DNA of 40,478 bases from an uncultured Collinsella sp. GTDB taxonomy: Bacteria > Actinomycetota > Coriobacteriia > Coriobacteriales > Coriobacteriaceae. Location: NCBI GenBank assembly GCA_902497025.1, contig CABVDJ010000020.1:1-40478 (forward strand), read 5' to 3'. A model generated the notes under the pieces. The model was not told the origin of the DNA, made no database searches, and saw only the letters and a program-made list of their open reading frames with translations. Shown one piece after another: positions 1 to 7,639 of the stretch; within the stretch, counting starts at the first letter, position 1; every line of letters begins with the position of its first letter. Both the position numbers and the translations under genes were made by a program.

Positions 1-1
1 C

Positions 2-284
2 GGTCCGACCGGGCCGCGCGGCAAGGAGATATATTGCCAGACCGGAGGGGCCCCGCGGGCGGGAATCTGGCACTCCATATTTTGTTCACAAATGAATAGA
101 TCCCTCAGTCGCATCACTGAGGTTAAAACTGAAGCATTGGCTTCTGATATTGGCGATGACCAGCTGTTTTATGAGTATTGAGACATCGGTCATCTCTGGA
201 GCGCTACTTTACTCCAAAGGCATCAGCTATTTGTTTCCCATCGGTAAAAGGCGGGTTTTGTTCGCCAAGCGTTCTTATATATAG
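2..284 (+). other. Lower-GC stretch with two overlapping short ORFs, possible gene remnant
   Basis: From about base 60 to 290 the sequence is clearly less GC-rich than its neighbours. A frame open from the window edge runs to a TGA at 179-181; its last 29 codons, from an ATG at 92, look protein-like. A second frame starts at an ATG at 171, overlaps the first out of register and ends at a TAG at 282-284 (38 codons), with a basic C-terminal part containing GKRRVLF. I recognise neither product. The two frames could be one gene broken by a frameshift, the tail of a gene truncated by the window edge, or chance ORFs. There is no convincing ribosome binding site. No open frame of comparable length was found on the opposite strand. 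Confidence 0.3.
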
Positions 285-291
285 ATAGATA

Positions 292-379
292 CGGGTTCGA
301 ACCCGTGCACCGGCAACAAAAAAGACGGCCAACCGAAGTTGACCGTCTCAACAATCTTTGGGTGGGCCGTCAGGGGTTC
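292..379 (-). repeat. Repeat unit A: T-arm-like palindrome, terminator-like hairpin, 19-nt tRNA-Lys 3' fragment
   Basis: Bases 361-379 are identical to 538-556, the 3' end of the nearby tRNA-Lys from the T loop to the CCA. They are separated by a hairpin (324-347) from the palindrome cgggttcgaacccgtg at 292-307. The same order recurs in unit B at 471-556, offset by 177-179 bp. The hairpin sequences differ between the units but sit in the same place. This fits an old tandem duplication of the region downstream of the tRNA, or two attachment-site-like scars. Confidence 0.7.
316..347 (-). terminator. Terminator-like hairpin in repeat unit A
   Basis: Inverted repeat gacggccaac / gttgaccgtc with a cgaa loop at 324-347. 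It is preceded on the plus strand by an A-run, which is a T-run after the stem on the minus strand. This is typical of an intrinsic terminator reading leftwards, downstream of tRNA-Lys. Confidence 0.6.
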
Positions 380-470
380 AGCCTGCTTCGCAGGCGGCCG
401 CTGCGGCGCTTTCGCGCCTTGCGCGCTGCGCTGGCAAACGCTCATGCGTTTCCTCAGCTCCGCGCCCTTT
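380..470. repeat. Hairpin-rich GC spacer between repeat units A and B
   Basis: Contains several short palindromes with tiny loops, including gcctgc-ttc-gcaggc near 381-395 and ggcgc-ttt-cgcgcc near 406-420. No credible coding frame is present. The same style of small hairpin built around cttcgc recurs downstream of tRNA-Gly at 9103-9320. Confidence 0.55.
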
Positions 471-536
471 CGGGTTCGAACCCGTGCCGCGGTAACAAAA
501 AAGCGGCCGGCATCCGCCAGTCGCTTTTCTATTCTA
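471..536 (-). repeat. Repeat unit B: T-arm-like palindrome plus tRNA-Lys terminator region
   Basis: Second copy of the palindrome cgggttcgaacccgtg (471-486). It is followed by a near-identical linker ending in aacaaaaaa and a hairpin (503-524), then the intact tRNA-Lys 3' end. It parallels unit A. Confidence 0.65.
496..524 (-). terminator. Probable tRNA-Lys terminator
   Basis: Imperfect GC-rich hairpin at 503-524 (gcg...cgc outer, ggc/gcc inner pairs). A run of A residues at 496-502 gives a T-run at the 3' side on the minus strand. It lies 12 nt downstream of the tRNA 3' end. Confidence 0.5.
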
Positions 537-612
537 TGGTGGGCCGTCAGGGGTTCGAACCCTGGACCTTGGGATTAAAAGTCCCCTGCTCTGCCAGCTG
601 AGCTAACGGCCC
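537..612 (-). tRNA. tRNA-Lys (anticodon TTT)
   Basis: A 76-nt cloverleaf on the minus strand. The acceptor stem GGGCCGT pairs with ACGGCCC, followed by A and an encoded CCA. The D-stem is GCTC/GAGC. The anticodon loop CTTTTAA carries TTT, decoding Lys AAA/AAG. The T-arm is CAGGG-TTCGAAC-CCCTG. The outermost anticodon-stem pair (position 27-43) appears to be a G-A mismatch. A 19-nt copy of its 3' end lies 177 bp further downstream. Confidence 0.95.
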
Positions 613-621
613 GCGGGTGGC

Positions 622-650
622 ATTGTACCACGGTCTGGGACTATTCCCAA
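622..650 (-). promoter_or_regulatory. Probable tRNA-Lys promoter
   Basis: On the minus strand TTGGGA (645-650) and TACAAT (622-627) are separated by 17 nt. The -10 ends 9 nt upstream of the tRNA 5' end. The -35 overlaps the last codons and stop of the aminopeptidase gene, so the tRNA could be transcribed independently or by read-through. Confidence 0.55.
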
Positions 651-1921
651 CTCCATTGGCCGTTCTGGAAAATCACAACTTCACGTCCATCAGGCGTAAT
701 GCCCGTAATATCGATGTCGTCCGTGCCGATCATAAAATCGACGTGCGTGCTCGAGACGTTAACACCATGCTCCAGGAGCTCCTCCTTGGACATGTCGTAC
801 CCACCCTCGATGCATTCGGGGAAACCGACACCTAGCGCGAGATGGCAGCTAGCGTTCTCGTCATAGAGCGTATCGTAGAACAGAACACCACTTTCGCGGA
901 TCGGCGTGTTCTTGGAAATGAGCGCGACCTCTCCCAGGTGAGCAGCGCCCTCGTCAGTATCGATGATACTTGCGAGCGTTGCCTTGCCCACGCGGGCGTC
1001 GTAGTCCACCACGCGGCCGCCCTCGAACTTAATCCAAAAATCGTCGACTTTATTGCCGTGGTGGATGAGCGGCATGGCCGAGTACACGATACCGTCGGCG
1101 CGCATGCGATCGGGCGAAGTGAAGACTTCCTCGGTGGGAATGTTGGGGAAGAAGGGGTGCCCATCGGGCGTCTTGCCCTTGCCGCCGGCCCACTCGTGAC
1201 CCTTCGTCATGCCAATCGTCAGATCGGTTCCATTTGCCGCGGTGTAATGCAGGCAGTCGAAACGATTGTCGTTCAGGAAACGCAGGTTCTTTTCGAATGC
1301 GGCGTCATGGAGCTCCCAGTCGCTCTCTGGGTCCTGGCCATCGGCGCGAGCGGTGTGCAGAATCGCATTCCACAGCTTATAGATTGCAACCTCATCGGCG
1401 TCTCCCGGGAACACCTCGCGCGCCCAAGCCACGACCGGAGCGCCGGCGATGCACCACGGATTGATGTTGTAATCCAGTCCACGGCGGAAAACTTTGCACT
1501 GCGTGTTCTTTGCCTTAGAAGCTGCAGCGGGCTTAGCGGGATCGATGCCCTTAAGGGCGGCGGGGTCCGCACCCTCGATAAAGATAAAGCAGGCACCGTC
1601 CTGGGCCAGGGAATCCAGCTGCAGGCGCTTCCACTCGGGCGTCTGCTCAAAATAGCTTTTCTCGACATGCTCGTACGTGAGCCTCGTCACGGCATCATCG
1701 GCCCAGATGACCGTCACGTGGCCGGCGCCGGCAGCATAGGCCTCCGCGACCACCACGCGCGCAAACGGCGCGCACTCAACCGGAGACTGAACGACGACTT
1801 CCTGGCCGGGCTTAACGTTTACGCCCTTGCGGACAACCAGGCGCGCATAGTTTTTAATCTTGGGCTCCAGGGACTTCATACCCTCCAGGGCCTCTTCGAC
1901 CGTCAGGGCAGCTCGAATCAT
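641..1921 (-). CDS. Aminopeptidase, family M29 (AmpS/PepS-like)
   Basis: A 426-residue cytosolic metallo-aminopeptidase expected to remove N-terminal residues from peptides. Family M29 ligands are visible: a Glu in the TEEVFTSPD segment, a Glu in GEVALI, a His in NASCHLALG, and the His and Asp of the STHVDFMIG segment. This matches the Glu-Glu-His-His-Asp set known for the family, and the length is typical (about 410-420). An in-frame ATG lies at 1933, but GGAG sits 6 nt before the ATG at 1921, so I prefer that start. It follows a strong terminator and is probably monocistronic, with tRNA-Lys 28 nt after its stop. Substrate preference cannot be read from the sequence. Confidence 0.9.
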   Translation of the reverse strand: MIRAALTVEEALEGMKSLEPKIKNYARLVVRKGVNVKPGQEVVVQSPVECAPFARVVVAEAYAAGAGHVTVIWADDAVTRLTYEHVEKSYFEQTPEWKRLQLDSLAQDGACFIFIEGADPAALKGIDPAKPAAASKAKNTQCKVFRRGLDYNINPWCIAGAPVVAWAREVFPGDADEVAIYKLWNAILHTARADGQDPESDWELHDAAFEKNLRFLNDNRFDCLHYTAANGTDLTIGMTKGHEWAGGKGKTPDGHPFFPNIPTEEVFTSPDRMRADGIVYSAMPLIHHGNKVDDFWIKFEGGRVVDYDARVGKATLASIIDTDEGAAHLGEVALISKNTPIRESGVLFYDTLYDENASCHLALGVGFPECIEGGYDMSKEELLEHGVNVSSTHVDFMIGTDDIDITGITPDGREVVIFQNGQWSWE

Positions 1922-1950
1922 GTGCCACTCCATCTATCTATAGAACAGTA

Positions 1951-1981
1951 AAAAGGCGCGCCGCAAAAACGACGCGCCTTA
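1951..1981 (-). terminator. Intrinsic terminator after the purC-linked membrane protein gene
   Basis: GC-rich inverted repeat aaggcgcg...cgcgcctt around a short loop. T-rich sequence follows on the minus strand. It lies 30-60 nt after the stop at 2011 and just before the aminopeptidase start. Confidence 0.75.
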
Positions 1982-2010
1982 TATCTTAGCGATAAGTATG
2001 TATGCAAACG

Positions 2011-2586
2011 CTACTTCTTCTTGGAGTCCTTCTTGTCCTCCTCGGCAGCTGCGCGCTCGATAAGAGCGTTGAGCTTGTTCTCGGACATGCCCTCGGCCTG
2101 CGCGCGGTACATGTTGCGCAAGGGACGAATACGAGCGAAGTCGTAGATAAAGTCACCTAGGATGATGACATAGGACAAAACGATGCCGACCATCTGGACA
2201 GGGCTGGACACCATGCCAGCGGGAGCGAAGTACAGCGAGGCCCAAATTGCCACGACGAGCACCATGCCAATGGCGAGCACAATCCACCAGATGCGACGGC
2301 GCTTGGTGTAGTCCTCGTCCTGCTTGAGGAGGATATTCGACACCGTATAGATGCGGTCCTCCTTGGCGCGCTGCTTAGCCTTGCGGGCGCGCTTCTCCTC
2401 TTTAGAGAGGCCCTCGAGGTTCTCGCCCTTCTCGAGCTCTTTGCGGCGTGCCTTAGACGAAGCCGGCACGACGCGAACGGAGCTCGCTGCTTGGCGGGCG
2501 GGCTTAGCAGATGCGGCAGACTTGCGCGCAACCCCGGTAACTTCGTGGGATTGCGTGCGCTTGTTCGTGGCGCTACGGGTACTCAC
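2011..2586 (-). CDS. Basic two-TM membrane protein of unknown function, coupled to purC
   Basis: A 191-residue protein. Residues 1-95 are hydrophilic, strongly basic and Ala/Ser-rich, with a likely helical Lys/Arg/Glu stretch (KEEKRARKAKQRAKED). Two hydrophobic segments follow (about 98-119 and 125-147), then a charged tail ending in Lys residues. It begins with a GTG directly after the purC stop (zero gap), with AGGAG inside the purC end as binding site, so the two are likely translationally coupled. I recognise no catalytic motif. The long basic N-terminus could contact nucleic acid or phospholipid, but that is speculation. A terminator at 1951-1981 closes the unit. Confidence 0.75.
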   Translation of the reverse strand: MSTRSATNKRTQSHEVTGVARKSAASAKPARQAASSVRVVPASSKARRKELEKGENLEGLSKEEKRARKAKQRAKEDRIYTVSNILLKQDEDYTKRRRIWWIVLAIGMVLVVAIWASLYFAPAGMVSSPVQMVGIVLSYVIILGDFIYDFARIRPLRNMYRAQAEGMSENKLNALIERAAAEEDKKDSKKK

Positions 2587-3474
2587 TTATGCGTTCTCCT
2601 TCATGCTTGTGAACTGGAAGCCCGTGATGATCTGGAAGGCCTCGCGATAGCGCTCGGACGTGCCATCGATGACCTCGGCGGGCAGGTGCGGGGTCTCCCC
2701 CGTCATATCCCAGTTGGCCTTGAGCCAATTGCGGACGAATTGCTTGTCGTAGCTAGGCTGGATCTTGCCCTCCTCGTAGCTGGCAGCAGGCCAGAAACGG
2801 CTGGAGTCGGGCGTGAGGCACTCGTCGATCAGCGTGACCTTGCCATCGATGACACCAAACTCGAACTTGGTGTCGGCAATGATGATGCCACGGGTCGCGG
2901 CGTACTCGGCAGCGGCCTTGTAGATCTTGAGGGAAAGGTCACGAATCTGCGTGGCGATGTCCTCGCCCACGATCTCGCAGCAACGCTCGAACGAGATGTT
3001 CTCGTCGTGGTCACCGATCTCGGCCTTCGTGGACGGCGTGAACAACGGCTCGGGAAGCTTGGAAGCCTCGGTCAGGCCCTCAGGCAGCTGGATGCCGCAG
3101 ACGGTGCCGTTCTCGTCGTAGGTCTTCTTGCCCGAACCGGTCAGATAGCCGCGGACGATGCACTCGATAGGAATCGTCTGGGCCTTCTTAACCAGCATGG
3201 CGCGGCCAGCGAGGTAGTCACGATACTCAGCAAACTCCTCGGGGAAATCCGCCGGGTCGATGGAAACGAGATGGTTGGGAACGATGTCGGCAAACTTATC
3301 GAACCAGAATGCCGAGATGCGATTGAGCACCTCTCCCTTAAACGGAATCTCGTCGGGAAGAATGAAGTCGAACGCAGAAATGCGGTCGGTGGCGACCATC
3401 AGCAGGTTTTCACCGGCATCGTAAATATCACGAACCTTGCCACGGGAATCCGGACGACGCTCCATCGATGTCAC
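2587..3474 (-). CDS. purC: Phosphoribosylaminoimidazole-succinocarboxamide synthase (SAICAR synthetase)
   Basis: A 295-residue enzyme of de novo purine synthesis that joins aspartate to CAIR using ATP. Family features are the N-terminal RGKVRDIYD nucleotide-binding segment, ATDRISAFD, the RGYLTGSG stretch, and IADTKFEFG followed by LIDECLTPDSSRFW. The length suits the longer SAICAR synthetase type. Three starts are possible (GTG 3483, GTG 3474, ATG 3465). AAGGAG lies 8 nt before the GTG at 3474, which I chose. The next step but one in the pathway, purB, is encoded at 7640-8986 in the same direction but in a separate unit. Confidence 0.93.
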   Translation of the reverse strand: MTSMERRPDSRGKVRDIYDAGENLLMVATDRISAFDFILPDEIPFKGEVLNRISAFWFDKFADIVPNHLVSIDPADFPEEFAEYRDYLAGRAMLVKKAQTIPIECIVRGYLTGSGKKTYDENGTVCGIQLPEGLTEASKLPEPLFTPSTKAEIGDHDENISFERCCEIVGEDIATQIRDLSLKIYKAAAEYAATRGIIIADTKFEFGVIDGKVTLIDECLTPDSSRFWPAASYEEGKIQPSYDKQFVRNWLKANWDMTGETPHLPAEVIDGTSERYREAFQIITGFQFTSMKENA

Positions 3475-3505
3475 GTGAGTCACTCCTTACCTAAATACGA
3501 CAGAA

Positions 3506-3525
3506 ATGCGGGTTCTTTCCCGCAT
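3506..3525. terminator. Hairpin between the histidine kinase gene and purC
   Basis: Perfect inverted repeat atgcggg-ttcttt-cccgcat. Short T-rich runs lie on both sides (gtttt on plus, TTTCT on minus). It could end transcription of the histidine kinase gene reading leftwards towards purC. Confidence 0.5.
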
Positions 3526-3583
3526 GTTTTCGCAAACTCGGAGCGGCAGGGACGCGGCCCCTCCTTCACCGAATAGCGAAAAG

Positions 3584-5149
3584 CTAGTGCTCCATTGTAG
3601 TAGATGCCGCGTCCGCCGTGTGCTCGCGGGGCAGATGAATTGTAAAAGTCGTACCCTTTCCAAGCTCCGACTCCACGGATATGTAGCCATGGTGACGCTC
3701 GACGATCTGCTTGGTCACGGCGAGGCCGACGCCCAGGCCGCCAGCTTCGCGGGCGCGGCTGGCATCGGCGCGCCAAAACCGCCCGAAAATGCGCGACAGA
3801 TCGTCCTTGGCAATACCGATGCCGGTATCAGAAACGGCAATGCTGACGTGCCTGCGGTCACTGAGCACCGACACCACGACCCAACCGCCCTCGGGGGTGT
3901 AGCGCATGGCGTTGCTCATGAGGTTGATAACACATTGCGTGATCATGTCGGGATCGGCCTCGACGACATCGTCGTGCCCTTGGGTTTCATCTGCAAAGCG
4001 AAGACGAAGGTCACGGTCGGCAAACAGACGCTCCTGGCCGTTCACAATCGATCGCACGAACGGAACCATGTCCACCGGTTCTAGATTGAGCGGAGCCGTG
4101 CTGTTTTCCATACGCGATAGGTCGAGCATCTGCTGCACCAGACGAGCCAGGCGACGCGTCTCGGAAGCAACGGTCTCCAAATGCTCATCGTCGGTGGGAT
4201 ACACGCCATCCTGCATGGCCTCGACCGTTGCGAGCATGGCCATAAGCGGCGTGCGAAGCTCGTGTGCAACGTCTGAGGTCAGGCGCTTCTCGTGTTTCAT
4301 ATCCTTCTCGAGCGAGGTGGCCATCTCATCGAAGGTCTCACCCAGCTGATCGATCTCGTCATCACCGCGCAGCCGCGTGCGAGCCGACAGGTCGCCGTCA
4401 CGGATTTGCTTTGCGGTACTGGTGATGCGATGAATCGGTTTGGTGAGCATGCGCGACACGAGCGATCCGATAACGACCGAAATGCAGATTGCAACAACCG
4501 CGGCGAGGGCCATGGCGTTAAAGGTCTTCTCCCTAAACGCAGAGTCCGCCTTGGTGAGCAGAGCGTCGGAGCCGATGGCCCACAGCTTTACCTGTCCGAC
4601 ATGCTCGCCGGAAGACGTTACAATCTCGACGTTAGCAACGCTATCGGAGTCGGTTGGAGCAGACGAGACCGGGCTATGCGATGCCCTCTTGCCGCTCGTG
4701 TCGTCGGTCGTAGCCTGGTTTTCGCGTACATCGGCGGTGGCGCTTGCCGAGGGCCAGGAATCGTCATAAACGATCACGCCCTTTTTATTGACGACCTGCA
4801 TGCCCAGATCGTCGGAAACCAAACTCGACGTTGCGACCGTGCGCAGTTCTCCCGCGGTCCAAGAGCCGTTTTCCTCATATGAGGTCGCCAACTTCTCGGC
4901 AGCGGAATTTGCGATTTCGACGATATTGGAGCGTGTGTAATCCGAAAAGACCGTGCCCCACACAACAGAGACAACGCCCACCAGCACCAATACCGTCATG
5001 AGCGATGTCAGAGCAAAAGCAAGTGCCATGCGCGAGGGATAGCTCATCGTTGGCCGTGAATCGGAACGAGGCGTGTTCCAACTAGCCTTGGAACCCGCCT
5101 CGCTCTCCTGCTTGTGCTTTTGTCCGATTTCAAAGCGCGCAGGTGTCAT
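3584..5149 (-). CDS. Sensor histidine kinase (HAMP, HisKA, HATPase)
   Basis: A 521-residue membrane kinase partnered with the response regulator encoded 11 nt upstream. TM1 is at about 41-65. An extracytoplasmic sensor region of about 145 residues, rich in Ser, Thr and Asp, is followed by TM2 at about 213-233. A HAMP domain (about 233-285) follows, then the HisKA box SDVAHELRTPL with phospho-acceptor His296. The ATPase N-box is NLMSNAMRYTPEGG, G1 is SDTGIGIAKDD, the F-box is FGRFWR and G2 is GGLGVGLAV. It is complete. AGGGA lies 9 nt before the ATG at 5149. The signal is unknown; the low-complexity sensor half has no domain I recognise. Confidence 0.92.
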   Translation of the reverse strand: MTPARFEIGQKHKQESEAGSKASWNTPRSDSRPTMSYPSRMALAFALTSLMTVLVLVGVVSVVWGTVFSDYTRSNIVEIANSAAEKLATSYEENGSWTAGELRTVATSSLVSDDLGMQVVNKKGVIVYDDSWPSASATADVRENQATTDDTSGKRASHSPVSSAPTDSDSVANVEIVTSSGEHVGQVKLWAIGSDALLTKADSAFREKTFNAMALAAVVAICISVVIGSLVSRMLTKPIHRITSTAKQIRDGDLSARTRLRGDDEIDQLGETFDEMATSLEKDMKHEKRLTSDVAHELRTPLMAMLATVEAMQDGVYPTDDEHLETVASETRRLARLVQQMLDLSRMENSTAPLNLEPVDMVPFVRSIVNGQERLFADRDLRLRFADETQGHDDVVEADPDMITQCVINLMSNAMRYTPEGGWVVVSVLSDRRHVSIAVSDTGIGIAKDDLSRIFGRFWRADASRAREAGGLGVGLAVTKQIVERHHGYISVESELGKGTTFTIHLPREHTADAASTTMEH

Positions 5150-5160
5150 ATGTGATTTCC

Positions 5161-5883
5161 CTATTTCTCGTCCGACTTATCGGTCTTGGCCGGAGCCTCG
5201 AAGCGATAGCCGACACCATGGACGGTGTAGAGCCACTTGGGCTTCTTGGGATCATCGCCCAGCTTGGCGCGAAGATTCTTCACGTGGCTATCGATGGTAC
5301 GCTCATAGCCCTCAAAGTCATACCCGAGCACTTTCTCGACCAGCTCCATGCGGTTATACACACGGCCGGGATGGCGGGCAAGCGTGGTGAGCAGCTTGAA
5401 CTCGGAAGCCGTCAGATCGACTTCCTTGCCCTCGACCAAGATCTTGTGGCCCGAGATATCGATGACCAGATCGCCGAAGTCGAGTACCTCGACGGCGGGC
5501 TCGTCGGCCTGATGGGCACGGCGGAACAGAGCGCGAACGCGGGCGACGAGCTCGCGCGGCGAGAACGGCTTAATCAGATAGTCGTCGGCGCCGAGCTCAA
5601 GACCGATAATACGGTCCTCGATCTCGCCCTTAGCCGTCAGCATGATGATGGGGACATCCGAGGTATCGCGAATGGTGCGGCAAACGCGCTCGCCGGGGAT
5701 CTTGGGGAGCATAAGGTCGAGCACGACCAGGTCGAACTGATGCTTCTCGAACTCCTCGATCGCGGACTGGCCGTCGCCGACGCCCACAACCCAGTAGCCT
5801 TCGCGCTCGAGATAGGCAGCGACGGCGTCACGGATTGCCTTCTCATCCTCGACCAGCAGAATCTTTTTTGCATCTGAAGCCAT
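5161..5883 (-). CDS. OmpR/PhoB-family DNA-binding response regulator
   Basis: A 240-residue protein. The receiver domain is about residues 7-120, with an acidic patch at VEDE (12-14), phospho-acceptor Asp56 in VVLDLMLP, a conserved Thr in MLTAKGE and Lys in LIKPFSPREL. The C-terminal winged helix (about 138-230) contains LTASEFKLL and the recognition segment ERTIDSHVKNLRAKLGDD. An in-frame ATG seven codons earlier was rejected, because an AGGGGGG stretch sits 8 nt before the ATG at 5883. It is co-transcribed with the kinase gene. Target genes cannot be deduced here. Confidence 0.94.
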   Translation of the reverse strand: MASDAKKILLVEDEKAIRDAVAAYLEREGYWVVGVGDGQSAIEEFEKHQFDLVVLDLMLPKIPGERVCRTIRDTSDVPIIMLTAKGEIEDRIIGLELGADDYLIKPFSPRELVARVRALFRRAHQADEPAVEVLDFGDLVIDISGHKILVEGKEVDLTASEFKLLTTLARHPGRVYNRMELVEKVLGYDFEGYERTIDSHVKNLRAKLGDDPKKPKWLYTVHGVGYRFEAPAKTDKSDEK

Positions 5884-5938
5884 AACACGGCCCCCCTGTC
5901 TCAATTAGCTAAGAACAAGCCCATTTTAACGCACCTGA

Positions 5939-5977
5939 GCCCGCCGGATGCCGCTATGACGCGGCAGCTCGGCGGGC
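5939..5977. repeat. Long GC-rich inverted repeat between lipoprotein and response-regulator genes
   Basis: Arms gcccgccg..tgccgc and gcggca..cggcgggc flank a 6-nt loop, with two internal mismatched positions. No T-run follows on the minus strand, so this is not a classic terminator. It lies in the 153-bp gap downstream of the lipoprotein gene and upstream of the regulator gene. A TAAAAT hexamer at 5923-5928 (minus) might be the regulator's -10, but no good -35 is visible. Confidence 0.45.
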
Positions 5978-6036
5978 GGTACTCACAATTACAACGCGTT
6001 TATTCCCCTGTTGGCGCCTTTTTAACCCCTCTAAGC

Positions 6037-7248
6037 TTAAAGAGAGAATAGGCGTGCAGTGACCGTCTCTGGTATACCCTGGCTGTTGCGCACCGTGGCG
6101 TACGTAAGGAATGAGTCCGATTTTCCCGCCGTAGCTGGATAATCGCCATACTCCAAAGCGCGGTCGGGCGACAGCAGCGAGCCATAGGTCTTGGCAGAGG
6201 TGTCGATCAGGAAATGCGACGCCTGTACCTTAACAAGGTATTTATTCTTCTTGCCAGCCGCACATGCGAGCGGCTCACGGGACAGGAAGAGATACGGCCC
6301 TCCCTCATTACCGATATACGTGCCCATGTTGCCCAGGCTGCCCACGCCACTATAGGCCGCCTCGATAGAAAACACGAAGGTATCGCCCATATATACGGCC
6401 TCGAAAGGCGAGACTGACGAGGGAAGGACTAGCTGGGCACGTTTGGTGTTGTTGCCGTCGGTCAAATCGATTGCCGTTATGCCGTAGTAGACGCCCTCGT
6501 CGTTGCGGACACGCGGCGAGATGGTCAAAATGCCGTCGCTCGCGCGCGGGGCCGATGCAAAGCGACCCGTCGATTTCCAAATTATCTCGGCCTTGGATTC
6601 ATCAAGCGAGCGACGATAGCAAAACGAATCGCTACTCGTTTTATTGCCACCTGCCGAAGGCATTTTATACCAGATGACCGATGACCCGAACGCCGTAAAC
6701 AGGGGCGGATCATAGTCCTTGCCACCTCGATCGAGCTCAACCACGTCGCCAGAGAGCGAAGCGCCCGACAGATTTTGAGCGTAGAGCTTCCACGATGAAT
6801 TGGCAAAGTTCATCTCAACCCACGCGAATACGCCGTCGCCGGCACGAACATCGTAGAATGCATATCCCGTGCCCTCGATAGGGTCCTCGATTAATGTGGT
6901 AAGCGAGCCATCGCCCAGGTTGAGCACACCGAGTGTGTTGGCGTGCAGCGCCGATGCGGGCGCCATCATCGCCGCGGCGTAATCGCCGTCGCAGTAGTAC
7001 AGCAGCGTACCCAGAGGCAGCGTCCACGACGCCGCCGGCTCAAGATCGATGTCGACTGCCTCGTACTCATCCGTAATCGAGATGATCTTGGAATCGTCCT
7101 TGATAACCTGCGGCTCGCCGGCGGCATCATCGCTGGTGCCCGTTTTTTTCGAGCATCCGGCAAGTACCGTGGCAGCGCCCGCGGCAGCCCCACCGAGTAC
7201 AAAGCCGCGACGCGATATTCCGTTCTTGATGTGATCGGCGATACCCAT
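6037..7248 (-). CDS. Tat-exported lipoprotein of unknown function, predicted beta-rich
   Basis: A 403-residue protein with an N-terminal SRRGFVLGG twin-arginine motif (Arg13-Arg14), an Ala/Gly-rich hydrophobic stretch and lipobox LAGC with Cys32. Tat export followed by lipidation is expected. The mature part has repeated short beta-strand-like blocks with aromatic residues (for example GVFAWVEMNF, SVIWYKMP, GDTFVFS), which suggests a propeller-like fold; this is inference. No catalytic motif was recognised. Its ATG overlaps the stop of the TSCPD gene by one base (TAATG), so the two are translationally coupled. Folded export via Tat may point to a cofactor or early disulfides. Confidence 0.8.
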   Translation of the reverse strand: MGIADHIKNGISRRGFVLGGAAAGAATVLAGCSKKTGTSDDAAGEPQVIKDDSKIISITDEYEAVDIDLEPAASWTLPLGTLLYYCDGDYAAAMMAPASALHANTLGVLNLGDGSLTTLIEDPIEGTGYAFYDVRAGDGVFAWVEMNFANSSWKLYAQNLSGASLSGDVVELDRGGKDYDPPLFTAFGSSVIWYKMPSAGGNKTSSDSFCYRRSLDESKAEIIWKSTGRFASAPRASDGILTISPRVRNDEGVYYGITAIDLTDGNNTKRAQLVLPSSVSPFEAVYMGDTFVFSIEAAYSGVGSLGNMGTYIGNEGGPYLFLSREPLACAAGKKNKYLVKVQASHFLIDTSAKTYGSLLSPDRALEYGDYPATAGKSDSFLTYATVRNSQGIPETVTARLFSL

Positions 7249-7511
7249 TAGGCGATCTCGGCGCGAGCGGCCTCGATAGCGCGTGTAAGCTGGTCGGCGC
7301 AGGAGGTCTTTTTTTTACCGCAGGTATTACCGGCGAGAACCTCGATTACGCGATCGGCAGGAGCGCCCTCGACCAGCTTGGAGATAGCCCTGAGATTGCC
7401 GTCGCAGCCGCCGGTAAACTCAACGCCCATCACCTTGTTGCCGTCATCGGAAAGGTCAAGGTGAATATTGCGAGCACACACGCCTTGAGGCTTGTAATCA
7501 AACGAAATCAT
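7248..7511 (-). CDS. Small TSCPD-domain protein (TIGR03905-like)
   Basis: An 87-residue protein matching the short TSCPD family by its final TSCADQL motif, GVEFTGGCDGNL in the middle and CGKKKTSC near the end. The TSCPD domain also occurs at the C-terminus of some ribonucleotide reductases and is thought to bind metal or nucleic acid through its cysteines; the stand-alone form has no settled role. Four cysteines (C12, C35, C64, C70 approximately) are present. It is the first gene of a two-gene unit with the Tat lipoprotein. GAGGGGATCGC precedes the ATG. Confidence 0.8.
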   Translation of the reverse strand: MISFDYKPQGVCARNIHLDLSDDGNKVMGVEFTGGCDGNLRAISKLVEGAPADRVIEVLAGNTCGKKKTSCADQLTRAIEAARAEIA

Positions 7512-7577
7512 GCGATCCCCTCTCAGAATGTTATTCGAGACGACTATTATCCCCGTCTTTCCCTAAATACAACGAGA

Positions 7578-7611
7578 CGCTTTGCCGGCAACACACATTA
7601 CCAGCAAAGCG
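7578..7611 (-). terminator. Possible weak terminator after purB
   Basis: Inverted repeat cgctttgc..gg / cc.gcaaagcg with a 12-nt loop. It lies about 30 nt after the purB stop. No strong T-run follows on the minus strand, so function is uncertain. The rest of 7512-7639 shows only a possible GATAAT -10 for the TSCPD gene. Confidence 0.4.
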
Positions 7612-7639
7612 CCTTAAAAAGCTAACGTTATGCCCGAAC

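Noticed and set aside
292..307. T-arm-like palindrome as part of another tRNA gene
   Set aside because: No matching acceptor, D or anticodon arms around it; the loop register is off by one for a true T-arm.
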